Shown here piece by piece: positions 12,510 through 27,179 of a stretch of 64,000 nucleotides of DNA. The translations under genes and the position numbers were made by a program. Source of the stretch: Plasmodium brasilianum (Eukaryota > Apicomplexa > Aconoidasida > Haemosporida > Plasmodiidae); the NCBI RefSeq assembly GCF_023973825.1, contig NW_027122925.1:1-64000 (forward strand), in the 5' to 3' direction. The notes below the pieces were generated by a model, which did no database searches, was not told where the DNA came from, and saw only the letters and a list, made by a program, of their open reading frames with translations. The stretch's first letter is position 1. Each line of letters opens with the position of its first letter.

Positions 12510-15115
12510 ATGGAAAAATGTTTACCTAAGGTAATAGTTATTATATTTTAATATACTTAAATTTATTCATGAATTTCTTATTTACCACATAAAAATTGAT
12601 AGTAAAACAAACATGAAAATTTGTGCTTAAATAATTCTTAATAATTCTTTTGAATTTAGTATTTGAGGGTTTATGGCAGGACCTATTACAGATATTATGG
12701 TGATATATATTTTAGAAGGGTTGTACATCATATTAGAGATAAAATTAATGACTTTATTCTTAAGAAAGATAAAGAACCATTAAAGGATATATGCCTATAT
12801 TTGTCTAATTATCTAATTAACAATAAGAATCCACCAAAATACTATGCATCACAAAGAGAATTATGGGAAAGATCATTAAATGAATGGTTAAATCCTTATT
12901 ATAAAAAGCTGAATGGACTAGGAGAATGCCCCCTGATTATGAATACAAATGATTTAGAAATTTTAAAATTAAAATATGAAGTAGATGAATTCTGTAAAGA
13001 AAGAAATAGGCACCTGACTGAAATAAGGCTGTCACAAGGAAACCCTAAGTCTAATAGTAATTATTCAAGTAAATGTGACTCATATAATGAATGGATTGAT
13101 GGAAAAGAAAATTATTTCACGACAAAAAAAAAACTCTTTGAAAATTGTTATGAAAGAGAAAAAACGCAAAAAGGTCGAAGAAAAACATGCAATATAACGG
13201 ATCCCAAAACTTTTAACAAACTACCTAATTGCAGATCTACCGTTCAAAAAGAATCTGGACAACTTCCATCTCAAGAAAATAAAAGTTTACCAGAAGTGCC
13301 GAAAAAAGAAAGCGAAAAAACATTTATACTTGAAGATCAAAAGCAAAAACCCTCACCTGATATACTCGAAACTGAACCTCAACCTGAATCTCAATCACAA
13401 CCTCAACATGAAGTTCATAGTGCCCTCGAAAAAGAAATTGACAAGGAACCTCAAATTATATCCCCAGTAAGATCTTCACCTGAATCATCATCTATTAAAA
13501 CTAAAGATGTTCAAGAAGATCCTGGACAGCATATACAATCAAAATTATCAGAATCTCCTAAAAGTATTGTTTCTACAGAATCGCAAACATCTCTTAAATC
13601 TATAACTTTGCTTACAAATCTTGACGTCTCAGGAACTCGAACCGATTATCAAAATATTCGATTATCATCTGGAAGTTCAAATTTTCCTGATAACGCTATG
13701 CCCTCTAAAATTTTAGGTAGTATTAATACTATTTAATTTTCTGTTTTTGAACTAACTACATTATATATACATTTAAATTATAATTATAGGTCAGGCAGAA
13801 AATCCAACTGTTGCCCACAAATCAACTATCTTAATAAGTCTTGTAATTATTATTGTACTTTCTCTTTTTATTAAAGTAAAACAAATATAGAAGATTAAAA
13901 ATATGATAAACTTATAATAATTGTAATAAATAATATTGTGAATCTATTTTTTTTTTTTTTTTTTATTTTATATTGCAGTATGCTTTAATAGGGATATTTA
14001 AAAAAAAGAAAAACATAAAAAGAAAACAAGTGAGATTTCTTAGAATACTGCTACCTTCTCTTTCTGACAAAAAAAACAAATATTTAACACGTTTTCAAAC
14101 AGAAAGCACATTATATGATGATGAAGAAATCATAAAAAAATTAAAAATACATGAACATAACACTATAAAAAATACAAATATATTAAAGAGAAAAAAAGAA
14201 AGATTCAAAACTATTATAGAAGTACATATGGAAGTACTGGAAGAATTCAGAAATGAAGAATGGGAACACAAAAAAAAAGAATTTTTACATTTATGCCTAG
14301 AACTGTTCGCAAAAGCGGAATATAGCACAGATCGCAATTTGACTAATGAAGAACTGATAATGGAAAATACTAAAAGCATTAATAATATTGAAAAACAAAA
14401 AATTCTATGGAATAAATGGGTAAAAGAACATAGTAATATTTCTGAAAAATTGAAAAAAACCAATTGGTTTAATAATTTGAAACATGAATGGAAAAACGAA
14501 AAAGATTCCATAAAAAATAGTGTACAATTAAAAATGAATTTTTCAAATGAAAATCAAAAATTTTCATTTTTAGAAAAAGAAAAAGATTTATGGAAAAAAT
14601 GGATATCAAAAAAGCATATGATTATAGAACAATATTTGCAACAAAAATGGTTTGATGAATTTACACAAGAATTTCTCAATATGTCAGATGAGTATGTAAA
14701 TGAAGAAAGTAAAAATAACATTTCACTATTAAATTCAGAAGAATTACAGAGTAAAGAATGCTATGAAGAATTATATAGTTATATAAAAAAAAAATTAATT
14801 GCAAAAATGTGCATACTAGTATTTATGATGGTATTAGAAGATTGCAAAACAGAAGATTTTATAAAAAATGAGGAATCACATTTGGATAATTCCATAAATG
14901 ATTGGAAAACAGATTCAAATTTAGGGAGAAAATCAGATGCTCCAAAACAAGTAATTCATGTTAATGCAACTGCTTTAGAACATAGAAAAAATGGGCAAAT
15001 TCGTGCTCAAATAGGGCAGAAAAGTTTTAGACAGGAAATAGAAGAATGGATAAAAGAAGATGATACAGGGGCAAATTACATATATAATGAGAACAGTGTA
15101 GAATTATCCTATTAA
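12510..15115 (+). CDS. STP1: STP1 protein, copy 1 (intact, four exons)
   Basis: Member of the Plasmodium STP1 family, SURFIN-like variant proteins with an extracellular Cys-containing head, one membrane helix and a Trp-rich cytoplasmic domain; function unproven. Exons: 12510-12530 (MEKCLPK), 12660-13716, 13790-13875, 13979-15115; introns have GT/AG ends; 766 residues. The head (about residues 8-215) carries spaced cysteines in ECPLIM, DEFCKER, SSKCDSYNEWI, FENCYER, KTCNI and PNC. A Gln/Pro/Ser/Glu-rich linker follows. The helix (STILISLVIIIVLSLFIK onward, about 372-395) crosses the exon 3/4 junction. The tail holds repeated Trp motifs (EEWEHKKKEF, ILWNKWVKEH, NWFNNLKHEWKNE, DLWKKWISKK, EEWIKEDD). 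Intron 2 joins in phase 1 to restore a Gly codon. The 7-codon first exon was chosen because copy 2 has the same one. No lesion found. Confidence 0.9.
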
Positions 15116-18100
15116 ATTGTAGCAAAATACATTCTATAAATTCATAATACACACCCAAAATATATTAGAACGATATTTATATATAATAGGATGACGTTTA
15201 TGAAACATATTTCATACGTTTTGTGAAATATTAACGGGTAATTGATAAAAGTTTATTAATTAATGTGTAACATAGAAGGGAAAACTAGACGTTAAATGTA
15301 AAAATTTTAATACAATTATTTTAAAAATATTCAAATTATATGTACTTATTTTAATTTATGTAATAATATCTATAACAAATTTATATGAATACCTAACACA
15401 ATATATGTATCAAAATGCTAATAAATATATCTATATATAAATTAATATTAATATTTTCCAAAAATATTGAGGGAAAAATTAATATTTTGAAAAATAAAAA
15501 AAGGCAAAAAATAATAATTTTTAAATATTATTTTTCTATTAATATGCTATTTTTATACAAATTTATATGTTTATATTTTATTCAATTACTGCTTAATATA
15601 CAATTTTCCACATTTCGAAAGGTGCATATTTGTTTCCTTTATACATTTTCTTTATTTTAACGTTTCAAGTTTTAATTAATATGAGAAATTTGATAAGAAA
15701 ACAAAAATGCGTTAAAATATATAAAAATGCGAACAAATTACATACATAATTTATATAATTAAATATATTATAAAGAAAACACACTATATACATAAAGAAA
15801 CACGGTTAATCTGCTATGGGTTAGTGTGTATTCTCAGAATAATGGTGTTCATTTATTATAAATATTTAACGCTTCAACGTTTTTATACAACATTGATTTA
15901 CTTTTCATTTATTTTTCCTTTTCTTAAAGTGAAAAAATCATATTTAAAAACTCTATTTCTTAATAAAGAATTTAATTTTCTCCATATATTGTACGGTATT
16001 ATATAAGAAAATTGTATATACATATATTTATAATATTTTATTATTTTATTTTTCATTTATATAAATATTATTAAGATATATTTAATAAACCAAAGCTATT
16101 ATCAATAAGGTTAAAAAGAGATGATAACGGATATATAATGAATATATAATATTATATCTTAACTTCCATTTAATATTTTGCGAAAAGATATATACGTATA
16201 AATGAAAAAAATTCTCGCATTTTTTTTCATTTTTTTAAATTTTAATATTAAAACATAATAATATTTTTATGAAATAAAAGAAATAAAAATTTCAAATAAA
16301 TAAGTTAATATATTAAAGAATACTAAATTGATAAGTCTCAAAGTTTATTTAAAATCAAGAAGAAATGGAAGAAAATATAATTACTATATAGGTATTTTAA
16401 AAAATATCATATATCTTTCATTTTGTCCTTTCAATTAAAATTATAATATCATTCATATTTTGTTATGTTAATATAAGATTTTGAGTGACTTACTTTTTAA
16501 ATATTAAAGTGAATTTATAAATTTTGTTTTTCGTCTTTTTATTTTTATTTTTATTTTTTTGTTATTACAGAATAATCTTTTAAATTTATTATCTTAGTTA
16601 ATAAGGTTATTGATTTTTTTTTTTTTTATATTATTTTTTTATTATGAGTGAATACATATTAATATTTATAAAATAAATTAATATTAATCCCTTTACGACA
16701 AAGTATAAATTACATTCTTATATGTAACATATATTTGCTGTTATAATATACTATAAATATATGTAGATTATAAATTTTTATTTAATTCATTCTATTGAAT
16801 AAATAATATAACAACACCATTTCGCTTATTGTTTCGATAATATAATTAATGCATAAATAATATTAATAATTAAAATAACAAAAAATCCATTTTTTTTATT
16901 TATTATAATTATGCAGAGCTGTCAACAAAATTATAATCAAAACATATATATGTATTCTGCTTAACATAACATCCTTCTATTACATAAAACAGATATATTA
17001 TAATATTAATTATATTTTAGTTGGAAAATAATTACCTTTATTTATTAATATCAACGTCATCCATGTTTCATCAATTATGAGTAAAATAAATGGAATTTAA
17101 TTATTATCCTTTTATTTTACCATCGATAAAACTATAGTTCTTCTATACGATATTAGCTTAATATATATAAAAATCTTGTCAATAAACACTCTTACGGTTT
17201 ATCATATTGTATAGACAGTACATACATATTTAGATAATATATGCATTACAAGCATAATATATATTTTCGTTCTCTTTTGTATTTAATAGATGAAATGCAT
17301 ATGTATTTCTTAATTTACCTCTAGTCTCTTAAAAATATTGCTCGTATATTATATATATATTAAATATTAATAATAAAAGAACATTAGAATACATAAACGT
17401 ATAAATGTGGTTGAGAATTAATACAAAAGTCATAATATCAAAACTCAAATACATGGAAATATATTATTCATTTTGACAAACTGTATATTTTATTAAATGT
17501 AACAGATTTAAAAAATAAAAAAATATATTAATATTATAAATAAAAAAATTTGATAAAATACGAAAATAATTATATTATTAATATTAAGAAAAATAAGGTA
17601 ATAAAATAATAAACAAAGAATATTTATAGAAAAAACAATTTTAGAAGACATTTATTTTAACAATTATAAGAATTATATTACTGTATTAACTTTGTCAATT
17701 TTCGTAAAGAAAAAACAATTCATTCAATAAATATATTAATAATAAATATAATATTTTTTTTTAAAAACGTTTCTAAGTTCTAAAAAATATTTTTATATAT
17801 TGTAAATATATTAACAGAATTCACATATAAAAATACCTCACGATTTATATATAATATTAAATATATATAATCATAAGATATTTTGCAAAAATGTAATTAA
17901 CGTAAAAAAGGAGAAATAATTTCTTATTATTCTTCGAGTGTATCGATTCATAAGAGATCATGTAATATAACTAATATGACGTAGAATACTGATAAATAAA
18001 AAAAAAAGTAGTAAAATATATGAAATTTAAGATAATTATGATACTGCTTTTCACAATTATTATATAAAGCATGGAACGCAAAATATGTAACATAAATATA

Positions 18101-19200
18101 TTTTGTAACAGTATGCTTACCATTTGGACTAAAATGATGAATTTCATTTGATATATTATTCTATATTTTTATTATGTTACAGGTGAAGATAATTTCAATA
18201 ACATATTTTATTAAAGGATTTAGGAAAATTATTGAATTTTTTTTATTTTATTATTAATTTATAATTATAATAAATTTACAGTATAATAATATCTAATATG
18301 ATTTTATATATGCATATTTCTATAATAAATTTTTACATTGAGTCAAGTTAAATGTGATAAAAATTCAACTAAAAATTTAACATCCCTATATAGTTTAATG
18401 CAGAAAATTAATGGAATATTTTATTATTATATAATATAGTTTATCTGTTGAGAAATATTTTATTTATTTAAAAGTATTTTTTTTTTTAAGAAGTATACTT
18501 ATAATTTAACAAAATGTCCTTTATTTTCATACGTTATATGTATGTTTTAGATAAATTTCTTTTTCATTTATATAATCGTTAATTTCAGTTATAATTTAAT
18601 GTTAAGTACTTTAGCGAATACATATATTATTATTTCTTAATATAAATATTAATTTAATAATATAAGAGGTATCATTTTAACAAAAAACAAAAATAATAAC
18701 TAAATAAATAAATAAAACAATGCTGTATCTTTTGAATAGATAATATTTATCTATTTAAAAAACATTACAAAGCTAAAAAGAATTACTAAATACATATTCC
18801 AATATAATAGGAAATTTATATGAGAATATATTAGAGATAATTTATTTTTTTTATATAAGTTATCAGAACAATTTTATAAACCATATAATAATAAAAAAGT
18901 ATGTATGCGTTTATTTCTCTACTTCTGTTTATTTAAAATAAGGTAAATCCGTTTTTGATATTATTATGTTATCAATTAAAAGCATTTATATTATATTACA
19001 CTAAAGACACTGCCTTATTTTGATATTGATAAAAAGTAAATAGGACTTCTTCCCAAGTATTTTTTTTTTATATTCTATGTATAAAAAAAAGGAATACACC
19101 ATATATAAATAGATTATATATACTTTTTCATATATATAAATATTAATATGATACCAATTTAATTTTTGTTATTTAATTCACGTATATATCTATATATACA
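15116..19200. other. Spacer between STP1 and pir, copy 1
   Basis: About 4.1 kb of AT-rich DNA on the plus side of STP1. It contains two open frames that have counterparts in the same place in the second block: 15415-15660 (counterpart 58182-58379) and 15725-16006 (counterpart 58461-58724). The rest shows homopolymer and AT-rich low complexity without recognisable genes. The stretch before 19201 is probably the pir promoter region. Confidence 0.55.
15725..16006 (+). other. Conserved hydrophobic open frame of unknown status, copy 1
   Basis: A stop-free frame of 94 codons (stop included) without an ATG at its start, so if real it would be a downstream exon. Its product is rich in F, I, L and Y. 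The last 70 or so residues align almost without gaps to the frame at 58461-58724: YIHKE/YIHNE, VFIYYKYLTL/VFIYSKFVTL, KKSYL/KKSYL and KEFNF/KEFNF, with the stops within a few codons of one another. I do not recognise a family. It could be a real small exon, a relic, or chance openness in T-rich DNA. Confidence 0.3.
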
Positions 19201-20356
19201 ATGACCTCTAGATATACAAAGGAAAATGTAAAATTTTTCTTTATGTTATAATAATTATATATATTGTTGTACTCAATAGTTGGTTGTTCCAGAAATGACA
19301 TAAAAGTGTCTTTCAAGAAAATATGAATTTGTGTACTTATATTTTTTTATTATATTTTTATTATTTTTAGGAAAATTCCGTGACATTATTACTTAAATAT
19401 AGAAAGGAATTTGATGAAGCTATCACAGATATTAAAAATGAAAAAAGTGGGGAACTTGCTGAAAATCCTGGAAGGAAATGTTCTTCAATTGCTGACGGTG
19501 ATTTCATTCAACCATGCCAAGATATTGGTAGATATTTAATTGAAATCAAGTAACTCTAAATAACGGATAGTCTCAAACGTTGTAAATACTTAAATTACAG
19601 GATAAATTCAAACTAAAAATATAATAAGAATTCTGATTTCTTTCAGAAATATAAAGAATTTTCGTCCAGAACAGATAATTTATGCATAGCTGAAATAAAA
19701 AAAATTGATCGAGATACCTTAACAAAATTTACAGATCTATATGACTATATGAAGAATTTGACAACTTTAATGGTAGCAACGTTTTATCTAATATTAGCAG
19801 TTGTAATCCTATTAAAAAATGTTATAACCTTTATAATAATAAATATAGGGAATGTGAAGGGAAGGAGAGCAACGATTTTTGTGAGGAATTAAATAATTTT
19901 AAGAAAGCATATGAAGAAAAAATGCGAACTGTAATTCCTTGCCCAGCTGTACCACAAATTTTATCCCCTACTAATGTGAATTACTTATTTTTTTTCAGCT
20001 TAACAGCAGCTATCCTATTACTAGCATCTTTCACTTTTTTTTTTTTATATAAGGTTAATAAAAATTATACATAGTAATATGAATATTATACATTAATTTG
20101 TACAATTTTTTTTTTCAGAAAATTATTAGAAAAAAAATATAATATTTTTGAGTATATATATACACATATTTTTTTTTTTTTCTGCATATAGTTTACTCGA
20201 ATGAAATCATGGTTAAGTAATCAATTAATAAGGAAAAAAATAATTGTACACAACGAAGTCCAGGAGGGAAAAAGATAATACATACAAAACATTAATGTAG
20301 AAGTAAATAGAAATTACGAAAGAATTGTTCATAATATAGGTTATCATCCTCAATGA
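19201..20356 (+). pseudogene. pir: pir pseudogene, copy 1
   Basis: Degenerate member of the Plasmodium interspersed repeat (pir) superfamily of variant antigens. Probable exons: 1 at 19201-19227 (MTSRYTKEN, donor GTAAAA; tentative), 2 at 19371-20053, 3 at 20192-20356. Family features are CQDIGRYLIEIK, CYNLYNNKYREC, NDFCEELNNFKKAYEEKM, a transmembrane segment (SLTAAILLLASFTFFFLYK), and a last exon starting FTRMKSWL and ending NIGYHPQ, the usual pir tail layout. Lesions: in-frame TAA at 19551, 19557 and 19614; a one-base loss near 19757 that shifts the frame; and TAA at 20276 in the last exon. Splice sites and the terminal stop are still in place. Same strand as STP1, about 4.1 kb downstream. 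Confidence 0.85.
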
Positions 20357-23069
20357 GACCCTTGATTCATTAATTGCACTTCATATTATTTTCACTGAAA
20401 CATTCAGCACTCAATATTATAAAATTTGTATGTAAATGGAAATTTATTAATAAATTAGATAAAATAAATTATAGAAGGGAATAAATGAGTATAAAAATGA
20501 CACTAATAATGATACGAAAATTATTCAAAAACAATTTTAACATAAATAAAATACTATTGTAACAGTTATCAAAACAAGAATCTATATAATTTAAAAAAAT
20601 TTTTTTAAATACAATACAAATAAAATTAGAACTTAAATATTTAACACAAAATTATGAAGCAAACGTTGATTTTCTTATACAGTAATATGAGGAAACGTTT
20701 TTCCCTAAACATTAAATAAGGAAAAGGAAAGAAGAAACAAAAGAATTAAAAACAGTAAAAATAATATTATTATATAAATGCAAAAACGAAAAACTTAAAA
20801 TAAAAAATTATTCAAAAAATAAAAAATGTCTACCTTTTCTTTATAGCTAATTTTATTTAAAAATTTTATTATAATTCATTTGATTAAAATTAATTGGAAT
20901 TATAAATTTAAAACAAAAAAACAAAAATATTAAGATTGTTGTTTTCAAAAGGTAGACTTTCAATGAGATACTGTGAAAAATATATTTATATATAATGGTA
21001 AGTACTACAAGTTTTCATATTTCGAATATAAAAGGACAACCGCTAAACCATTCTTTAACAATTTATAAGTATTTTCTTTTTGTATATGGTTCTTAATTCT
21101 ATTTCTCCTTTATTATCATTTTATATATAAAAAATACAATTGGTGTAAACAAATTGATATACTATTTATAAAAAACATATATAAAACTACTTTATAATTA
21201 TAAATTTTCCACTATATTAAATAATAATAGATACAAACATTATTTATATTTCTATATTTGATTTTAGTTTACTTTATACAAAAGGAAAAATACAACAAAT
21301 ATTTTCATAATTATAATAACATGTTACATAATAATATGTAAAAGATAAGTTAAATTATAAGGTAATTCTTCTTTTCTTGACGTTTTTAATATAAATTAAT
21401 TTTTATAGTCTCCTAATATTTTATTATATAAGCATTGGTATAGGTATGATAAATTAGAAATGTAGGCTTCCGTTTATCATTTTGCAAATTTTCAAGTACC
21501 ATAATAATTGTGAATTAAAAATTTTAGATTACGCATTTATTTTAATTACTACACATAAATATGTATGGCCTTGGATTATACCATATGTATGAATTTCAAC
21601 TACTAAATTATATATAGGATTTTTAGGATTATACTTAATAAACGTTCAAAATAATAAAACAAAAATTATATATATAATAATTATGCCATATTATCGAAGC
21701 ATTTCCAACTTCATATAAAAGTTACAGATAAAAATGTTTTTTTAGTAAGTTACTCAATTCTATCTTTTATGATAATCTCTCTATAGTTGTCATAATTTTA
21801 CGAAGGACGAAAATGCCCAAAATATTAATCAAAATAATAATTTATATAAACATACTATTAAGTTATACTTTTAAATCTACTTCTTTAATGTTTCAATAAT
21901 ACGTATATATATATTTATTTATTTATTATTAACTTCATAATAAGGTATATATCAAAATAAATTATAAAATAATAAAGTAATGTTACCTTACTAATTTATG
22001 TATTCACTATCAAGATAAAGTATTTTTAACAGAATTATTCTATAAAAATTATTTTCTTCAACTATAAATAAAACGTATTGTTAATATATTATTTCTTACA
22101 AAAGAATAATTAATGTGATAAAAAAATTACTATCATTTATATATTAGATATAAGGTACTTATATAATATTTTTTTTTTGCAGATTAAAAAAATATTTTTA
22201 ATATTCAAATTTTATTCCATTTATCTATTATTTTTATACATATAAGTTAAAAAATATTTAATTTTTTTAAATCATTGAAGTCCGTTTTTCCTTTTTTAAA
22301 ACAGGATTAAATGTAAATTTAATAATAAATAGATACATACTAATAATATGACCTAAAATAATAACAAGGGAAATATTAAAATATCAGCAATAAGCCCTAA
22401 ACTTATAATTCTATTTAAAAAGGATATTATTAATATGATATTTATAAATTAATATTTATAATGTGCAAAAAAAATATATATTAAAAAATGTTTTTAAATA
22501 AATATGATTCATGAAAATTTTATTATAAAATTATTTTTTGTAGAATAAACATAAACATTGTTTTTAGGATTAAAAAAAAAATATATCGATACAACAATAT
22601 ACAATTAACTTGTTTTATCTTTTACTAGCCAAGATATATTTATTTTTAAAATTAAAGAAATAATATATTTTATTATTTACATTGCAAATTATCCTTTAAA
22701 TCTAAAAAAAGATAAAAAATAATTAAGACACATTTCTACAGTTACAAATATAAATTACCACAATATATCAATTAAATTTTACGTAAAGTGTTCTTTTATA
22801 TATTAATTCTAAGGAAAATATATGTATTTTTTAGAAAATCTGTTTGAATACAGAAATATATATATAAACCTCATATTCCATTAAGCTGAGTTAATACATT
22901 ATAATCAAAGCTAAAAATATCAAAATAGTTATATTACCCATAAAATTAATAACATATATATTTATGATTGATCCTGAAAAAGATCAAACACTTCCAAGAG
23001 TATTTATGAAATCTAAAAAATTATATGTACGTTTATCATTTATATATAACACTTCGGAAATTATAGAAG
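20357..23069. other. Non-coding spacer after pir copy 1
   Basis: AT-rich DNA. The first kilobase resembles the DNA after the second pir (for example TGAGACCCTTGAT at 20354 and TGAGATCCTTGAT at 62911, then 21260-21300 with 63808-63845). The right part, about 22.73-22.95 kb, resembles the 3' flanks of the exported-protein genes at 33.0 and 38.5 kb. The plus-strand open frame at 22964-23170 overlaps the 3' end of the minus-strand gene and is not accepted. Confidence 0.55.
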
Positions 23070-23946
23070 TTAACTTTTATAATAAAGTGGTTCACGTAAT
23101 GAAGGATATGCCGTATGATAAATATCACTTTTTATATGTATTAACTTTTCATGTTGTACATATTTTCTAATTAGATAAAAAGTCTCTGCTAAAATTACAA
23201 ACCAGAATATAATTAATATTACAATTACTGGGATAAACCACATGTTGCTATTTAAGTCCTTATAGGAACATACTAAATATGTATAAATTGCGCCAATTAT
23301 TATATAGAACAAAGATAAAACGCAAACTCCATCATTTTTTATTCGTAGGCTTCTTTTCAAAAATTTAAAGTCCGAATTTGCAGCACGTCTAACATAATTT
23401 TTATAAAATATTTTGTTTACCATTTTTTCTTTAGTATATGGATTCCTTTTCGTGTATAGAGAAGGTTCTCTTCTTCTAGATACTTCTGAGCTTTCTCCAT
23501 TATTTATTGAACCTTTTTTTATCTGTTTATTTTTTCCTTTGGATACTCTTTTGTTATTGCATTTATTACTTTTTTTGTAAGTTGTGTTATATGGTATCTC
23601 CTCGTTTACCCATACAATATTTGAACGCTTTTCCTTAATATTTTTTGCTAGCAATCTATATGTTTTTGCACCTAACGTTCTATCACTGTTCTGGTTCTCA
23701 TATATATATTTATTAAAATTACCCTAAAAAATCCATGGAAATAAAAAAAAATTTAAGTGTATACATAATCTCAAGTAAACAAAACATATTAATAAAAGAA
23801 AAACACAAATAATATTAATTATATATATATATATATATGCTTAATTAGCATTATCATACCATAACACTGTTAAAATTGCATATCCATGGTAAAAGGATAA
23901 AAGTACAAATATTAATAAATAATAGTAACTTACAGTTTTTGTCCAT
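23070..23946 (-). CDS. Two-exon exported protein, unknown function
   Basis: Predicted exported membrane protein. Exon 1 is 23946-23860 (29 codons, starts MDKNCKLLLFIN), donor GTATGA, intron 23724-23859, exon 2 23723-23070, phase 0, 246 residues. The PEXEL-like RLLAK is at residues 52-56. The middle is basic and low-complexity (SKGKNKQIKKG). A conserved stretch KMVNKIFYKNYVRRAANSDF then precedes helices at about 161-181 and 191-213. Its nearest relative here is the gene at 33246-34083, with KMLDKIYYKNVIEYSKNADF in the same place. This second subfamily shares exon 1 and PEXEL architecture with the fam-l/fam-m type but has a different C-terminal half. No lesion seen. Subfamily name not recognised. 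Confidence 0.83.
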
Positions 23947-26900
23947 TATATATATTTTTAATATTATAATATATTAAGTTTGAAAAAAATTGATAATAAT
24001 ATAATATATATCTAATGATAAAGGATGCTGTATTTAATTAGGAATTTTTTTTTATAGATACTTCATAAAGAATTTAATAAAATGTATATAACTTATGTGT
24101 CTTGAACAACAGAAATAATAAAAAATTACTGTAAAATTATTGTTTTAATTTTATTTATATAAACCTAATTTGAATTAAAACCATATAACTTAAATTTATT
24201 AATAAATATTCAAAATATACAAAATAATTATTTAGTAGTATACTTATTAGAAACTAATATATTAACCATACTGAAAAAAAATAAAAATTATTATTGCAAT
24301 ACTTCTAAATATGAGATTTATTTAAAATATAAAAAATTCACAATACAGATAGTACATTTACTACTACGCATTTATAATTTAATTACTAATTTTAATTATA
24401 TTTTCTTATTTGTATATCCAATACATATTAAATATATCATATAAAATGGAGTTATTATATTTAAAAGTGTTTAATTATAAAAATAAATAAAAAAAATTAA
24501 TTTTTAAAAAAAGATACTTTTCCGTTATGCATTGTTCCATTACTACTAAGATAATATGAATTTTTCAATGAAATAAAGAGCATTTTTTAAAAAAGAATAT
24601 TTCAGTATATTATATAATTTGTGAAAATTTTTGTATTTTAAAAAGTATTTTCCACTTTAAATCTTTTTTTCATTATCATAAAATTAAAATATTATATATT
24701 ACATATGTTTTGAAATATATTTTATTATTATATATAATATATTAATAAATTTATAAAAAAAAGTTGTTTTTTCGTAATTTATTCATATAAATAAATTAAT
24801 ATTTATGAACAAAAAAGAAAAAAATAAAATAAAAAATATAAATTAATAATGGTTAATATTTATTCTAGGAAAAGTTATAATATTTTAAAAAATTTTGAAT
24901 TGAAACACATTTGAAAATAAATAATATACAAAATATTTTTAAATTAATTAATATAATATTGTATTAATATATGTTAACAAAATCATTTATTAATTTATTA
25001 ATTTTTCTGATGAATATTTTACAACAAATTTATAATTTTTTTTATTTTTTTATAAACAGATACTATAAATATAATATATTTAAAAAATATATATATAAAT
25101 GTAACATGAGTATTTATTTATTTATACTAGAAATATATTCTTAAGATAATATTTCTATCTCTTCATTTTTGTTATTCGTGTTTCATAATACTGTAAATGA
25201 CAATTATAAAATTATTATATGCACAAGGAATTAAACTAGTGATAAAATTATATATATCATATTACTTTTTTCTAAAAAACCAAAAAAAAAAACTATGAAA
25301 ATAAAAAAATGAAACTATTAGAAATAAAACAAATTTTAAATTAAAAAAATAAAAATACAAAAATTATCATAATTATATTTTTATTTCAAGTATAAATGGA
25401 ATTATGGTCTAATATAAAAAGGAAACCCCATGTAGTATTCCTTAATAATTATATTATTTGATTATTTCGTAATCGAATTATTATAATTATCACTTAAATA
25501 TATTTTATTTTTATATAATTGAGGAATTTACGAAACATTTCTTTATTTCTTATGTATTTAAGTCTTTCCATATTATGCAACTGTATCATAGATGGATCTG
25601 TGTTTATATACATTCATATTCATATTAATCTTTAGCATTGATCTATTTACATTTAAATACCATATACTATAAAGTTCCAATATGTTATTTATTCTCCTTT
25701 ACATTAATATATTATTTTTTCAATTTTGTTATATTTTTTAGAATATAATAATATATAGTAATAATATTTTTCACAGAAATATATTTTTTTAAAAATAATA
25801 AAAATCTGTTGTATATGTTCGATAAAACTTTATTATATAATTGATTTATTTTTTAGTGATACTTTATTTTCATTTTTAAAGTTTATTACATGTATTAATT
25901 TTACTACTTCTAAGGGATACACCAACTTGTGTATTCAAAATTATATATGTTAATTAATATATTTATTGTATATTCTTATATAAATTTATTACTACTTTAT
26001 TCATAATGACTTAATTTTAAGATAAGTGTAACTTTTTATTATTTATACATTTTTATATTTGATTAATTACATGTAAGAAATATTCATAATATTCATTGTT
26101 TGTATAGATATACGATCAGTTATATAATATAAAGCTCATATATTAATAATCTTAGGATAATTTTATTTTTATTCTTTATATTTTCATCATGTTATTACAA
26201 CATTGTTAAATTTTTGAAAAATATTTATTAATATAATATTCATAAATTATATTATTATGTATTATAGAATTTTTATATATATGTATTGATTCTGCATTTA
26301 TTTACTATAAAACATTCATTTAATAATTTATATATTATGAGTATCATCGAACATTAAGATATATAATGTACACCATAACTTTCCCCTTTATAAATAATAT
26401 TATCCTAATGCCTTATGTAACATTCTCTCTCTATATATATATATATATTGTAGTAAATATTAAATGGAAAATTTATACGTTTATTTAGTTTATAAAATAA
26501 GATATGATATCCTTTTTATAAAAGTTAAAGTATATATTAGATATGTTTTAAAATCAACTTGTATTAATCCGGAATTCAATAATTTCATGCATTTAAGGTT
26601 CTCAAAAAACATTTTTGCATATATTATTATCCATGTTAAATATTAAAATATAAAATTTAATACACCGCTCCATTTATAAAACATAAATTAACATCAATGT
26701 ATCGATTAAGTATATAATTTCTTGTTATATTAATATTAATGTAATAATTCATACGTTTCATTTCTTTTAATATTATTTTACTTTTTACTTTATTTACATA
26801 TACTGTTTTTTTTTTTTCCTTTTTTAATGTATCATTTTTTAAAAGTATGGAATGTAACATTATTATAAATTGAAAAACTTTTTAAATTAACATACAACTT

Positions 26901-27179
26901 TTATGGATTACGTTAATGCGTCTTAGGTAACAAAAAAAGATGCATTGAGGATATTAATTATTTCTATTGTTTTCATAATATAGGAAAAAGTGTATTTTAA
27001 ATCATACGACAGCAGTTATTATATCATGAATAAAAGTTACATTCATGAACATTCTTATACTAAATAAATTATTTTTAATATACTTAAAAGTATTTTAATC
27101 ACCTTGAAATAATATATATTCAATACTTCCACCTCGATTCAAAATATATATATAAAAAAAAATAATTTAGATTAGGACT

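Larger units (their letters stand above)
5380..21400. repeat. Segmental duplication, copy 1
   Basis: Same order and orientation as about 48464-63880: exported-protein gene (minus), spacer, STP1 (plus), spacer, pir (plus), downstream flank. The coordinate offset drifts only from about 43.1 kb through 42.8 kb (STP1) to about 42.55 kb (after pir). Non-coding anchors recognisable in both copies include 7830-8100 with 50640-50900, 10550-10800 with 53340-53580, 15925-15990 with 58652-58715, and 21260-21300 with 63808-63845. The copies are well diverged and full of indels, so this is an old duplication. Boundaries are approximate. Confidence 0.75.

Noticed and set aside
14095..14511. Minus-strand open frame of 138 codons, S/F/L-rich
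   Set aside because: Antisense shadow of the Lys- and Glu-rich STP1 exon 4; the same shadow appears at 56718-57068 in copy 2.
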